This document shows, one piece after another, positions 28,144 to 37,648 of a stretch of 64,000 nt of DNA (position 1 is its first letter; the number at the start of each line of letters is the position of its first letter). The stretch is from an uncultured Sphingomonadales bacterium. GTDB lineage: Bacteria > Pseudomonadota > Alphaproteobacteria > Sphingomonadales > Sphingomonadaceae. Position numbers and translations under genes: made by a program. Where the stretch lies: the NCBI GenBank assembly GCA_903832325.1, contig CAILBC010000026.1:62001-126000 (forward strand), in the 5' to 3' direction. The notes beneath the pieces are model-generated. The model searched no databases. It was not told the origin of the DNA and saw only the letters and a list, made by a program, of their open reading frames with translations.

Positions 28144-29898
28144 CTACCCGCCGGAATCCGGAGCGCCGGTATATTCGGCATGCGGATCGGGCACGCGCGG
28201 CGGTTCTCCGGGTGCGGGCGGGTCGAAGGCACTGACCGGGATCGGGCCGATCAGTTCGCCATCGTCCCAGAACATTTCGTGCCAATCGCCCGGATCAAGC
28301 CCCAGGTGCTGCAACGGGGTGTAGTAATAGCGGCTGAAGGCATAGACCGTGCGCGCGCCGCCCAGCGCCGCGCGCGCCGCAGGCGGCGGCACGAGCTGCC
28401 CCTGATAGCCGCCAAAGGCCCAGTTGTCGGTGGGTTTCGGGTCGGTCAGCACCACCAGCGGAAAAGGGCAGGGCGGCCGGCCGGGTGTGTGGCCGAATTC
28501 GACCAGGCAGGCCTGTTCGATCACCACACCTTCGGCTTCGTGGCTGGCGAGCAGCGCCGCGCCGGGGTGCATCGCGACCGTGCGCAGCGTCTGGCGGAAA
28601 TCCTGCGGCACGCCGATATAATCGACCCACAGCAGATCGATCAGCCCGGTCAGCGCCATCGCACCGATCACCCCGATTGCGGCCGCCCGGCGCAACACCG
28701 GCCGGCCTGGCGCGGCTTTGCCCGGGGTGGATGCCAGCGCCGCCGCCGCGACCAGCGCGGTGAAACCAAAGGCCCAGTGCAGCGTGAAATCCGATACGAT
28801 CGGGTGGATCGTGTCGGTCGCCTTGAACACCGCCACTGTCAAAGCCGCGATTGCCGCCGCCAGCCGCACCATCTGCATGTGCCGCGCGCGCCACAGCCCG
28901 GCGGCGATCAGCACGCCCATCAGCGCGGCGCTGCCCAGGCCCCCGGTCAGCAGTTGCAGATTGCAGGTCTGCGCGAAATCGGCCCAGCCCAGCGGTTCCA
29001 GCCAGGCGATATTGGCGGCGCGCATGCTGTGCAACTGCGCCAGCGCCATCACCAGCACCCAGCCCGACAGCACCATGGTCACCAGATCGGCGAGAATCAG
29101 CGCGCCAAGCTGGCGCCAGGCGATGGCGCGCCAGATTGCCGCCTCGGCCAGCACCGCCAGCGTGGCGATCACCGGCCACAGCACCATGGTCGTGTGGCAA
29201 TAGATCGCGATGACTGCGCCTGTGACAAACAGCGCCCAGCCTCGCGCCGGTGATCGTTCCGGCCGGGCGCCGCGCGCCTCCAGCGCGATCACCAGCCCGA
29301 TGAACGACACCGTGACCGCGATCCGCGCCAGGCCATAGCCGCGCAGATAGGCCGCCTGATAGATATCCGACCACGCCACCGCGCTCAGCAGCAGGCCCAG
29401 CACCGCCGCCGGCCAGCCCAGCCGCGCGCGCAACAGCCAGCCAAACAGCGCCAATTGCGCAAAGCCGATGGCCAGCGGCAGCGCGCGCAAGGTCCAGTGG
29501 CCCATCGGCACGGCGGCGCGCCACAGCTTCAGCAGCGAATAGAACAGCGGCGGATTGGTTTCGCGCACCATCCACCAGCCCCACAAGTGCCGCCACGGCT
29601 GCCCCGAAAAATAGAGCGAGGCCATTTCGTCGAACACCATCGATGCCGCAGCATGGCGCAGTCGCAATACCACGGCCAGCACCACCACCGCCAGCATTGC
29701 CACCGTCTGCACTGGCACCGCCAGCACTGGCACCGTCTGCCCTGAGACCGTCTGCCCTGAGACCGGGCCCGGCCGGGGCAGGGCTGGCCCGTTCACGCTG
29801 TCATGGCCATGGTCCAATGCATTATCCCCGCTACACGTGGCCGGGCATACCGGCGCGACACCGCTGCAACAAGGGGCGGGCAACCGGGGCAAGGTCAC
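28144..29898 (-). CDS. ArnT/PMT-like (GT39-type) membrane glycosyltransferase
   Basis: The polytopic protein of up to 584 residues has about ten membrane segments. After the first segment comes FDEMASLYF...TNPPLFYSLLKLW, the DE-motif loop and NPP signature of GT-C enzymes that transfer sugars from polyprenyl-phosphate donors, followed by a soluble C-terminal part. The N-terminal 60 residues are low-complexity, written by a 15-base tandem repeat, and the start is uncertain (the next ATG is codon 68, 29697). The acceptor, lipid or protein, is unknown. Confidence 0.7.
   Translation of the reverse strand: MTLPRLPAPCCSGVAPVCPATCSGDNALDHGHDSVNGPALPRPGPVSGQTVSGQTVPVLAVPVQTVAMLAVVVLAVVLRLRHAAASMVFDEMASLYFSGQPWRHLWGWWMVRETNPPLFYSLLKLWRAAVPMGHWTLRALPLAIGFAQLALFGWLLRARLGWPAAVLGLLLSAVAWSDIYQAAYLRGYGLARIAVTVSFIGLVIALEARGARPERSPARGWALFVTGAVIAIYCHTTMVLWPVIATLAVLAEAAIWRAIAWRQLGALILADLVTMVLSGWVLVMALAQLHSMRAANIAWLEPLGWADFAQTCNLQLLTGGLGSAALMGVLIAAGLWRARHMQMVRLAAAIAALTVAVFKATDTIHPIVSDFTLHWAFGFTALVAAAALASTPGKAAPGRPVLRRAAAIGVIGAMALTGLIDLLWVDYIGVPQDFRQTLRTVAMHPGAALLASHEAEGVVIEQACLVEFGHTPGRPPCPFPLVVLTDPKPTDNWAFGGYQGQLVPPPAARAALGGARTVYAFSRYYYTPLQHLGLDPGDWHEMFWDDGELIGPIPVSAFDPPAPGEPPRVPDPHAEYTGAPDSGG
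29686..29760. repeat. 15-base tandem repeat, about 5 units, at the glycosyltransferase N-terminus
   Basis: Units of the form caccgtctgcactgg/caccgtctgccctga repeat every 15 bases from 29686 to 29760. Read on the minus strand they encode a five-residue period (VSGQT, VPVLA, VPVQT, VAMLA) that runs into the first membrane segment. The repeat length keeps the frame, so copy changes would lengthen or shorten this end of the protein. Confidence 0.7.
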
Positions 29899-29929
29899 CA
29901 GCGTCAGGCGCTTTGACGCGGGTCAACCG

Positions 29930-29960
29930 TCCTGTAACGCTGGCATCCTGTAACGCTGGC
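29930..29960. repeat. 16-base direct duplication upstream of pfkB
   Basis: tcctgtaacgctggca and its copy lie head to tail 45-75 bases upstream of the pfkB start. The exact duplication suggests slippage. It may fall in the pfkB promoter or leader; no known operator is recognised. Confidence 0.7.
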
Positions 29961-30004
29961 GTGCCACAGCAAGGGTACGTTTTTGGTCAGGAAGGCCCGA
30001 TCCC

Positions 30005-30952
30005 ATGGTTACCCCGCCCACCGCGATTGTCACGCTGACGATGAACCCGACAATCGACGTTGCCTATGAAGTCGACCGGATCGTGCCCACGCACAAGATC
30101 CGCACCACCCACGAATATGCCAATCCGGGTGGCGGCGGGATCAATGTTGCGCGGGTCTTCGTGCGACTGGGCGGCAATGCGCGCAGCGTCTATCTGTCGG
30201 GCGGGCCGACCGGGGTTGCGCTCGACGGGCTGCTCGATCTGCACCAGCTGGTGCGCACGCGCGTGCCGATTGCCGGGCACACGCGCATCGCGGTGACCAC
30301 GCTGGAACACGCCACCGGCCAGGAATACCGCATTACCCCCGAAGGCCCCGAAGTGCAGGAGGCGGAATGGCGTGCCGCGCTCGCCACGATCGAAACGCTG
30401 GCGTGCAGCCATTTTGTTGCCAGCGGATCGTTGCCGCGCGGCGTTCCGGCCGATTTCTATGCGCGCGTGGCGCAGATCATGGCCGCGCGCGGGGTGACCA
30501 TGGTGCTCGACACATCGGGCGAGGCGCTGCGCCAGGGTCTGGCCGGCGGCGGCATTGCGCTGGCCAAACCCAGCCGGGGCGAACTGGAATCAATCGTCGG
30601 CAGCGCGCTGCCGACGCGCGCGGCGGTGATTGAGGCGGCCATGGCGCTGGTCGAGGCTGGCCAGGCGCGAATGGTTGCGGTAACCCTGGGCCATGAAGGC
30701 GCCATTCTGGCGCGCGCCGGCGGCGTGATCGATTGCCCCGCGCTGCCGGTGGTCGCGCAAAGCACGGTGGGCGCGGGCGACAGCTTTCTGGCGGCGATGG
30801 TGTTCGGCCTGTGCAGCGGGCAGGATCAGGCGGCCTCGTTTCGGCTGGCGATGGCGGCGGGCACCGCGGCGGTGCTGCACCCCGGCACCGATCTGGCGCG
30901 TCCGGACGATATCGCGCAGCTGTTGCAACAGATCCCCGCCGCCACGGCTTGA
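30005..30952 (+). CDS. pfkB: PfkB family sugar kinase (6-/1-phosphofructokinase type)
   Basis: The 315-residue ribokinase-fold protein begins with MNPTIDVAYEVDR and PGGGGINVARV, typical of PfkB/FruK/LacC kinases, and carries the anion hole and catalytic base in VGAGDSFLAAM near residue 255. It phosphorylates a sugar phosphate, most probably fructose 6-phosphate or 1-phosphate. With no PTS or lac/gat genes nearby, 6-phosphofructokinase 2 is the best guess. The ATG at 30005 follows a purine-poor leader. Confidence 0.87.
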   Translation: MVTPPTAIVTLTMNPTIDVAYEVDRIVPTHKIRTTHEYANPGGGGINVARVFVRLGGNARSVYLSGGPTGVALDGLLDLHQLVRTRVPIAGHTRIAVTTLEHATGQEYRITPEGPEVQEAEWRAALATIETLACSHFVASGSLPRGVPADFYARVAQIMAARGVTMVLDTSGEALRQGLAGGGIALAKPSRGELESIVGSALPTRAAVIEAAMALVEAGQARMVAVTLGHEGAILARAGGVIDCPALPVVAQSTVGAGDSFLAAMVFGLCSGQDQAASFRLAMAAGTAAVLHPGTDLARPDDIAQLLQQIPAATA

Positions 30953-31030
30953 AAGCGCGGGGGCGCAGAACCATGTCGTGCCCGACCCCGCCCCGACGCA
31001 AACCGGGCGGCCAGCATGAACAGGATGACC

Positions 31031-32950
31031 ATGACCACGACCGAAACGCTTTCACCCGAAACCGGAAAGGCCGAAACCCGCGTATTTGAAGCCGATGTGG
31101 CGCGCCTGCTGCACCTGATGGTGCATGCGGTCTATTCCGATCGCGATGTTTTCCTGCGTGAACTGGTGGCCAATGCCGCCGATGCCTGCGAAAAACTGCG
31201 TTATGAAAGCCTGGCCAACCCGGGCATCGCCAGCGAGCAGGCGCAGCGCATCACCATCGCGCTCGATCCCGATCAGCGCCGGCTGACCATCACCGACAAC
31301 GGCATCGGCATGACCGAGGCCGATCTGGTCGAAGCGCTGGGCACGATCGCGCGATCGGGCACGCGCGCCTTCATGGACAAGCTGACGGCAGCGAAGGATG
31401 GGGCAAAGGACGGGGCAAAGGACGGGCAGGACCCGCAATTGATCGGCCAGTTCGGCGTCGGGTTCTACTCGGCGTTCATGGTGGCCGATCAGGTTGAGGT
31501 GATCACCCGCCGCGCCGGCACCGATCTGGCGCACCGCTGGACATCGGATGGCCTGGGCACCTACCGCATTGCGCCCGCCGCGCTGGATGAGGCGCCGGCT
31601 GCGGGCACGCGCGTGGTGCTCCATCTGAAAGAGGATGCCGCGCAATACACCGAACGCCACACTGTCGAACGCATCGTGCGCGCGCAATCGGGCCATGTGC
31701 CGGTGCCGATCGACCTGATCGACGGGGCCGAAGGCGAAACCAGCGAAGTGACCGACGGCAGCGCGCTGTGGACCCGGCCCAAATCGGACATCAGCGCCGA
31801 AGACTATGCCGATTTCTATCGCGGCCTGGCCGGCCAGTTCGACAGCCCGGCGCTGACGCTGCATTACCGCGCCGAGGGCAAGCACGAATACAACGTGCTG
31901 GCGTTCGTGCCCGAAACCCGGCCGTTCGATCTGTTTGATCCCGATCGCACCGGGCGGATGAAGCTGTATGTGCGGCGCGTGTTCATCACCGATGAGGCGG
32001 AAATCGTGCCCCGCTATCTGCGGTTTGTGCGCGGGCTGATCGATTCGGCCGATCTGCCGCTCAACATGTCGCGCGAAATGATCCAGCAGAGCCCGCTGCT
32101 CGCCGCGATCACCAAGGGTGTGACCAACCGCATCCTGGGCGAACTGGACAAGCTGGCGCAGACCGATGCGGAAAAATACGCCGCGTTCTGGGATACGTTC
32201 GGCGCGGTGCTGAAAGAAGGGATTTATGAAGACTATGGCCGGCGCGAAACGCTGCTGGGCCTCGCGCGGTTCCGCAGCACCAGTGGCGGCGATAGCTGGC
32301 GGTCGCTGAAGGACTATCTGGCCGATGCGCGCGAAAACCAGACCGCGATCTATTACGCCACCGGCACCGATCGTGACCGGCTGGCGAGCAGCCCGCAAAT
32401 CGAAGGATTCCGCGCGCGCGGGATCGAGGTGCTGCTGCTGACCGATCCGGTCGACAGCTTCTGGGCGGCGGCGGGTGTCGATTTCGACGGCAAACCGTTC
32501 AAGTCGGTCACCCAGGGACAGGCCGATCTGGGCCTGATCGCGCCGCTGGATGGCGAAGCGCCACCCGCGCAAGCCACGCCCGAGGCCGATGCCTTTATCA
32601 CCTGGGTCAAGGGCCAGTTGGGCGATCTGGTTTCGGACGTGCGCGCATCGGACCGGCTGACCACCAGCGCGGCGTGCCTGGTGGCGAGCGAACACGGCAT
32701 CGACCGGCAGCTGGAACGCCTGCTCAGCGCCAATGGCCAGACCCCGCGCGGCGCAAAACCGGTGCTGGAACTGAACCCGCGCCACGATCTGGTCACGCGG
32801 CTGGCCGCGCTGCCCGACGATGCCGCGCTGAAGGCCGATGGCGCGCATCTGCTGCTGGACGAGGCGCGAATTGCCGATGGCGAATTGCCCGAAGACACCC
32901 GCGCCTTTGCCGAACGGCTGGGCCGGGTGATGGCGCAGGCGCTGGGCTGA
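31031..32950 (+). CDS. htpG: Molecular chaperone HtpG (Hsp90)
   Basis: HtpG has the GHKL ATPase N-domain (ELVANAADACEKLRY, DNGIGMT, GQFGVGFYSAFMVAD), the middle domain (DLPLNMSREMIQQSPLLAAITKGVTNRIL) and a dimerisation domain, ending at the normal length of about 640. The start is uncertain: ATG 31016, 31025 or 31031; the last has AGGA at 5 bases and is used here. An insertion KDGAKDGAKDG, built from a 12-base tandem repeat at 31394-31428, lies in the N-domain before GQFGVGF. The gene converges on ptrB. Confidence 0.95.
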   Translation: MTTTETLSPETGKAETRVFEADVARLLHLMVHAVYSDRDVFLRELVANAADACEKLRYESLANPGIASEQAQRITIALDPDQRRLTITDNGIGMTEADLVEALGTIARSGTRAFMDKLTAAKDGAKDGAKDGQDPQLIGQFGVGFYSAFMVADQVEVITRRAGTDLAHRWTSDGLGTYRIAPAALDEAPAAGTRVVLHLKEDAAQYTERHTVERIVRAQSGHVPVPIDLIDGAEGETSEVTDGSALWTRPKSDISAEDYADFYRGLAGQFDSPALTLHYRAEGKHEYNVLAFVPETRPFDLFDPDRTGRMKLYVRRVFITDEAEIVPRYLRFVRGLIDSADLPLNMSREMIQQSPLLAAITKGVTNRILGELDKLAQTDAEKYAAFWDTFGAVLKEGIYEDYGRRETLLGLARFRSTSGGDSWRSLKDYLADARENQTAIYYATGTDRDRLASSPQIEGFRARGIEVLLLTDPVDSFWAAAGVDFDGKPFKSVTQGQADLGLIAPLDGEAPPAQATPEADAFITWVKGQLGDLVSDVRASDRLTTSAACLVASEHGIDRQLERLLSANGQTPRGAKPVLELNPRHDLVTRLAALPDDAALKADGAHLLLDEARIADGELPEDTRAFAERLGRVMAQALG

Positions 32951-32963
32951 ATTCGCGCCAAGA

Positions 32964-33052
32964 AAGCCCGCCCCCTGAGGGCAGGGCTATCGCATATTCA
33001 GCCCTCTCCCTCAGGGGGAGGGCAAATGCGATAGCCCCCCTGATGGGGGCTT
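32964..33052. terminator. Nested hairpins between htpG and ptrB
   Basis: GGGCTATCGCAT (32984-32995) pairs with ATGCGATAGCCC (33026-33037) around an inner stem GCCCTCTCCC/GGGGGAGGGC (33001-33023), with further complementary GC-rich arms outside. The block fills the convergent spacer and should stop transcripts from both sides. Confidence 0.75.
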
Positions 33053-33065
33053 GTGCCTGGTGCCG

Positions 33066-35177
33066 TCAGACGTTGGTCAGGCGCAACTGCCACAGGATAA
33101 AGGCGAATTCTTCCGCGGTTTCCTTCAGGCTTTCGAACCGGCCCGATTTGCCGCCGTGGCCGGCGCCCATGTTGGTCTTGAACAGCAGTTCGTTGGCGTC
33201 GGTTTTCAGATCGCGCAGGCGGGCAACCCATTTGGCCGGTTCCCAATAGGTTACGCGCGGGTCGTTCAGCCCGGCGGTGACCATCAGCGGCGGATAGGCC
33301 TGCGCACGCACCTGGTCATAGGGTGAATAGGACCGGATCAGATCGAACGCGGCGCGGTCTTCCACCGGGTTGCCCCATTCGGGCCATTCGCCCGGGGTCA
33401 ACGGCAGCGTTTCATCGAGCATGGTGTTCAGCACGTCGACAAACGGCACATGCGCAACCACCGCGCCCCACAGTTCGGGGTCGGAATTGATCACCGCGCC
33501 CATCAGTTCGCCGCCGGCCGATCCGCCGCTGATCGCGATCTGCCCCTCGCGCGTCAGCCCGCGCGCCACCAGCCCGCGCGCCACATCGACAAAATCGGTG
33601 AAGGTGTTGGTGCGCTTGTCGAGCTTGCCATCCTTGTACCAGCGGCGGCCGAGATCATCGCCGCCGCGGATATGCGCGATGGCAAAGACCATGCCGCGAT
33701 CAACCAGGCTGAGCCGCGCGGTCGAAAACCCCGGGCCAATGGCAATGCCATAGGCGCCATAGCCATAAAGATAGAGCGGCGCGGGGCCGGCGCGATCCTT
33801 TCGCGCCATGATCGATACCGGCACCATCGTGCCATCGCGCGCGGCGATTTCCAGCCGCTCTGTCATATAGAGCGACGCATCATAGCCCGAAGGGATTTCC
33901 TGGACTTTCAACAGCTCCAGGCTGCGCGCGGCAACGTGATAATCATAGACCGTGGCCGGGCTGATCATCGATTCATAGGTCAGCCGCAGGCGGTCGGTCG
34001 CCCATTCGGGATTGTCGGCCAGCCCCGCTTCATAGCTCGCCTCGGGAAAAGTGATCGGCTCGATCCGCGCGGGATCGTCGTAATAGCGCACTTCGATCCG
34101 GTCGAGCCCGCGCACGCGCCCTTCGACCACATAGAAATCGCGGAACAGGTCGAACCCGGTCAGATAGAATTCGTCGCTGCCTTCGATCAACGTGGTCCAT
34201 TCGCCCGGCGCCGACAGCGGCGCCGTGGCCAGGCGGAAATTTTCGTGCGTGTCGTTGGTGTGGATGAACAGCACCGGATCGGTGCCATCATCGCGATCGA
34301 CCACATCGACATCGTATTCCACCCCGGTCTGGCGCGGGCGCACCAGGATCGGCGTTGCGGTGGGGTCGGTGATCGGCACCAGCCGGGTTTCGCCGGTTTC
34401 ATGATCGCCGGTTGAAATCACCAGCCAGCGTTCGCTGGCCGACAGGCCGGCGCCAACGCGAAAGCCTTCGTCGGCTTCGTGGAACAGCACCTGGTCTTCG
34501 GTTGCGGCCGTGCCCAGCCGGTGCAGCAGCACGGTATCGGTGCGCCACTGGTCATTGACCCGGGCATAGACCAGCGCGCTGTCATCCCTGGTCCAGATCA
34601 GCCCCGACAGCGTATCGGGAATCGTGTCGGGCAGCATTTCGCCGGTCGCGATCACCTTGATCTGCGCGACAAAGCGTTCCGATCCGTTGTCATCGATCGC
34701 ATAGGCGAGCAGGCGGCCATCGTTTGACACCGCAATCGCGCCCAGGCGGAAATAGTCCTTGTCTGCGGCAAGCTGCGTCTCATCGAGAATCAGCTCGTCT
34801 GCGCCGGCATCGTCGCCGGCCGCGATCGGGCGGCGCCACCAGGCCTTGTATTCGGCGCCTTCGGCATATTCGACCCAATAGAGATATGCGCCGTCCTTTT
34901 GCGGCACCGACCGGTCCGCCTCTTTGATGCGGCCGCGCATTTCGGTGAACAGGCTGTCGATCAGCGGCTGCTGCGCGGCCATGCGGCCTGCAAACCAGGC
35001 GTTTTCCGCCTCAAGATGCGCCAGCACCGCCGGATCGGTGACTTCGGGATAGGCGGGATCGCGCAGCCAGGCGTAATCGTCGGTGATCGTCACGCCGTGA
35101 TGCGTGGTCTTTACCGGGCGCCGTTCGGCAACGGGAGGATTTTGGGCGATGGCATGGGGTGGGGTGGTTTCGGGCAT
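33066..35177 (-). CDS. ptrB: Oligopeptidase B-like S9 family peptidase
   Basis: The 703-residue protein has an N-terminal beta-propeller (about residues 70-420) gating an alpha/beta-hydrolase domain. The nucleophile is in ISGGSAGGELMG, and the His region is GAGHGGKSGRFE near the end. The sequence layout, including YAWLRDPAYPEV and LYLYGYGAYG, is that of oligopeptidase B, which cuts after basic residues in short peptides. No signal peptide is seen. It is divergent from pepP with 58 bases between, so two peptidases share a promoter region. Confidence 0.92.
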   Translation of the reverse strand: MPETTPPHAIAQNPPVAERRPVKTTHHGVTITDDYAWLRDPAYPEVTDPAVLAHLEAENAWFAGRMAAQQPLIDSLFTEMRGRIKEADRSVPQKDGAYLYWVEYAEGAEYKAWWRRPIAAGDDAGADELILDETQLAADKDYFRLGAIAVSNDGRLLAYAIDDNGSERFVAQIKVIATGEMLPDTIPDTLSGLIWTRDDSALVYARVNDQWRTDTVLLHRLGTAATEDQVLFHEADEGFRVGAGLSASERWLVISTGDHETGETRLVPITDPTATPILVRPRQTGVEYDVDVVDRDDGTDPVLFIHTNDTHENFRLATAPLSAPGEWTTLIEGSDEFYLTGFDLFRDFYVVEGRVRGLDRIEVRYYDDPARIEPITFPEASYEAGLADNPEWATDRLRLTYESMISPATVYDYHVAARSLELLKVQEIPSGYDASLYMTERLEIAARDGTMVPVSIMARKDRAGPAPLYLYGYGAYGIAIGPGFSTARLSLVDRGMVFAIAHIRGGDDLGRRWYKDGKLDKRTNTFTDFVDVARGLVARGLTREGQIAISGGSAGGELMGAVINSDPELWGAVVAHVPFVDVLNTMLDETLPLTPGEWPEWGNPVEDRAAFDLIRSYSPYDQVRAQAYPPLMVTAGLNDPRVTYWEPAKWVARLRDLKTDANELLFKTNMGAGHGGKSGRFESLKETAEEFAFILWQLRLTNV

Positions 35178-35235
35178 TGTTCGCCTCTATGGTGCCAGGG
35201 CGCGCCCGGCAAGCCGGGTGTAGGACCAAACGGAC

Positions 35236-37050
35236 ATGACCGCCATGCTGATGAACACCCACGAAGCCCGCCTTTCCGCCTTGCGCCAGCAACTTGCCGC
35301 GCAGACCCTCGACGGGTTCGTCGTGCCGATCTGCGACGAACACATGAGCGAATATGTCGGCGCCTATGCGCAGCGGCTGGAATGGCTGACCGGGTTTGGC
35401 GGTTCGGCGGGGACGGCGGTGGTGCTGGCAGAGCGCGCGGCGATGTTCGTCGACGGGCGCTATACGCTGCAAGTGCGCGACCAGGTCGATGCGCGGCATT
35501 ACAGCTTTGAACACGTGCCCGCGACCAGCGTGGCGGGCTGGCTGGCGGTGCAGGCGCCGCAGGGCGCGCGCATCGGCTATGATGCGTGGCTGCACACGCG
35601 CGGCTGGGTTGAGGCGACGGCGCGCGCGCTGGCCCCGCGCGGGGGCACGCTGGTGGCGGTGGCGGCAAGCCCGGTCGATGCGATCTGGGCCGACCAGCCG
35701 GCGCCTTCGCCCGCGCCGGCGGTGCCGCATGCAATCGACCATGCCGGGGTGTCAGCAACGGACAAGCGCGGCGCGGTGGCGCGCTGGCTGGCCGATCAGG
35801 CGTGCGATGCGGTGGTGATTGCCGCGCTCGATTCGGTCGCCTGGCTGTTCAACATCCGCGGCGCCGATGTGGCTTGCACGCCGGTGGCGCTGGCCTTTGC
35901 GCTGGTTCATGCCGATGGCAGCGCCGATCTGTTCCTTGCGCCCGAAAAGGTCACGCCCGAACTGGTGGCGCATCTGGGCCCCGATGTGCGGATTGCCCCG
36001 CGCGACCATTTTGCCGCGGCGCTGGCGGCGCTGGGCGGGAAGCGCGTGGCGGTGGACCCGGAACGCAGCGTGGCGGCGATTTTCAACGCGCTTGATGCGG
36101 CCGGCGCGACGATTGCCGCGCTGACCGATCCGGTGCTGGTGCCCAAGGCGGTGAAGAACCCGGTGGAAATTGCCGGGCAGCGCGCTGCGCAGGCACGCGA
36201 TGGCGCCGCGGTGGCGCGGTTTCTGCACTGGCTGGAGCAGACGGCACCGGCGGGCGGCGAAACCGAAATTTCGGCGGCGCAGCGGCTCGAATCCGAACGG
36301 CGCGCGACCAATGCGCTGATCGATCTGTCGTTTCCGACGATTTCCGGGTCCGGGCCCAATGGCGCAATCGTGCATTACAGCGTGAACGAGGCGACCAACC
36401 GCGCGATCGCGCCCAACAGCGTCTATCTGGTCGATTCGGGCGGGCAATATCGCGATGGCACCACCGATATCACGCGCACGGTTTGGATCGGCCCCGATGC
36501 GCCGCCGGCCGAAGTCTGCGACCGCTTTACCCGCGTGCTGAAGGGGCACATCGCGATCGCGCGGGCCGTGTTTCCCGCCGGCACCAGCGGCGCGCAGCTT
36601 GACGTGCTGGCGCGCCAGTTTCTGTGGGCGGCGGGGCTGGATTATGCCCATGGCACCGGCCACGGTGTCGGCAGCTTCCTGTCGGTGCACGAAGGGCCGC
36701 AGCGCATTGCCAAAGTGCAGGGCGGGCAGGCGGGCACGGCGCACGCGCTGCTGCCGGGGATGATCGTGTCGAACGAGCCCGGCTATTACCGCGCCGGGGC
36801 CTATGGCATCCGCATCGAAAATCTGGTGCTGGTGGAAGAGCGCGCGATTGCCGGGGCAGAAGGCGCCTATATGGGCTTTGCCACGCTGACCCACGTGCCG
36901 ATCGACCGGCGCCTGATCGACCTGGCGCTGCTCGATGCGGGCGAACGCGGGTGGATCGATGCCTATCACGCGCAAGTGCGGGCAATTCTGGCGCCGCAGC
37001 TGGATGGTGCGGATCGGGACTGGCTGGAGGCCGCAACCGCGCCGCTGTGA
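35236..37050 (+). CDS. pepP: Xaa-Pro aminopeptidase (M24 family)
   Basis: Two creatinase-type N-terminal domains precede the M24 'pita-bread' domain. Metal ligands are visible in YLVDSGGQYRDGTTDITRTVW, HGTGHGVGSFLSVHEGP and SNEPGYYRAGAYGIRIENLVLV. At 604 residues it matches the long three-domain aminopeptidase P form. It removes N-terminal residues before proline. The start ATG 35236 is used, with further in-frame ATGs at codons 4 and 6. It is divergent from ptrB. Confidence 0.93.
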   Translation: MTAMLMNTHEARLSALRQQLAAQTLDGFVVPICDEHMSEYVGAYAQRLEWLTGFGGSAGTAVVLAERAAMFVDGRYTLQVRDQVDARHYSFEHVPATSVAGWLAVQAPQGARIGYDAWLHTRGWVEATARALAPRGGTLVAVAASPVDAIWADQPAPSPAPAVPHAIDHAGVSATDKRGAVARWLADQACDAVVIAALDSVAWLFNIRGADVACTPVALAFALVHADGSADLFLAPEKVTPELVAHLGPDVRIAPRDHFAAALAALGGKRVAVDPERSVAAIFNALDAAGATIAALTDPVLVPKAVKNPVEIAGQRAAQARDGAAVARFLHWLEQTAPAGGETEISAAQRLESERRATNALIDLSFPTISGSGPNGAIVHYSVNEATNRAIAPNSVYLVDSGGQYRDGTTDITRTVWIGPDAPPAEVCDRFTRVLKGHIAIARAVFPAGTSGAQLDVLARQFLWAAGLDYAHGTGHGVGSFLSVHEGPQRIAKVQGGQAGTAHALLPGMIVSNEPGYYRAGAYGIRIENLVLVEERAIAGAEGAYMGFATLTHVPIDRRLIDLALLDAGERGWIDAYHAQVRAILAPQLDGADRDWLEAATAPL

Positions 37051-37137
37051 TGGGCATGGCCCGGGCGCGTTGTTCATGATATGTTCTGACGATGGATCGA
37101 ATCGGCTGGTCCGGCACAGCAATGGGAAGGCAGAACG

Positions 37138-37518
37138 ATGATCGGCTATGTTACCTTGGGTACGAACGATCTGGTGCGGGCAGCGGCGTTTTATGACGCG
37201 ATCGCGGCCGAACTGGAAACGCCGCGCATGTTCGAAACCGATCATTCCGTGGCTTGGGGTGCGTATGGCGGGGCACCGGGCATCGGCCTGACGCTGCCGT
37301 TCGATGGCCAGCCGGCCAGCGTGGGCAATGGCGTGATGGTTGCCTTTGCCGCGCGCGATGCAGCGCAAGTGGACCGGCTTCATGCGATCGCGCTGGCCCA
37401 TGGCGGCAGCGACGAAGGCGCGCCGGGACCGCGCGGCGAAGGCGGCGCGTTCTATGCCGCCTATTTCCGCGATCCCGACGGCAACAAGCTGAACGCCTTT
37501 GTGATGACCGGCGGCTGA
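37138..37518 (+). CDS. VOC (glyoxalase/bleomycin-resistance) family protein
   Basis: A single VOC domain of 126 residues starts MIGYVTLGTNDLVRAAAFYDAI and ends AAYFRDPDGNKLNAFVM, the two hallmark betaalphabetabetabeta modules. Potential metal ligands at the usual positions are only partly conserved. Members act as dioxygenases, glyoxalases, epimerases or binding proteins, so no reaction is assigned. GGAAGG precedes the ATG. It follows pepP by 87 bases. Confidence 0.85.
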   Translation: MIGYVTLGTNDLVRAAAFYDAIAAELETPRMFETDHSVAWGAYGGAPGIGLTLPFDGQPASVGNGVMVAFAARDAAQVDRLHAIALAHGGSDEGAPGPRGEGGAFYAAYFRDPDGNKLNAFVMTGG

Positions 37519-37563
37519 TGACTGGTAGTTGATGATTACTGACAGTTGATGAGTACTGGCAGG
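37516..37563. repeat. Degenerate tandem repeat starting at the VOC stop codon
   Basis: Three units beginning TGATGA (lengths 14, 17 and 17) start on the stop codon of the VOC gene: tgatgactggtagt, tgatgattactgacagt and tgatgagtactggcagg. The repeat thus copies the stop codon. The remaining spacer up to 37841 holds the structured segment described next and no gene I can support. Confidence 0.55.
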
Positions 37564-37648
37564 GTTGCGGCGGGTCGCGACAAAGTGCGACAATAATCCG
37601 CCTCTGTCGGCATAGGCCTGCGACAGGTCGCGCCTATATCGTGATCTC

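Noticed and set aside
35752..37593. Open frame of 613 codons on the minus strand
   Set aside because: It covers pepP and the VOC gene on the opposite strand; both have clear family motifs, so this is a shadow.
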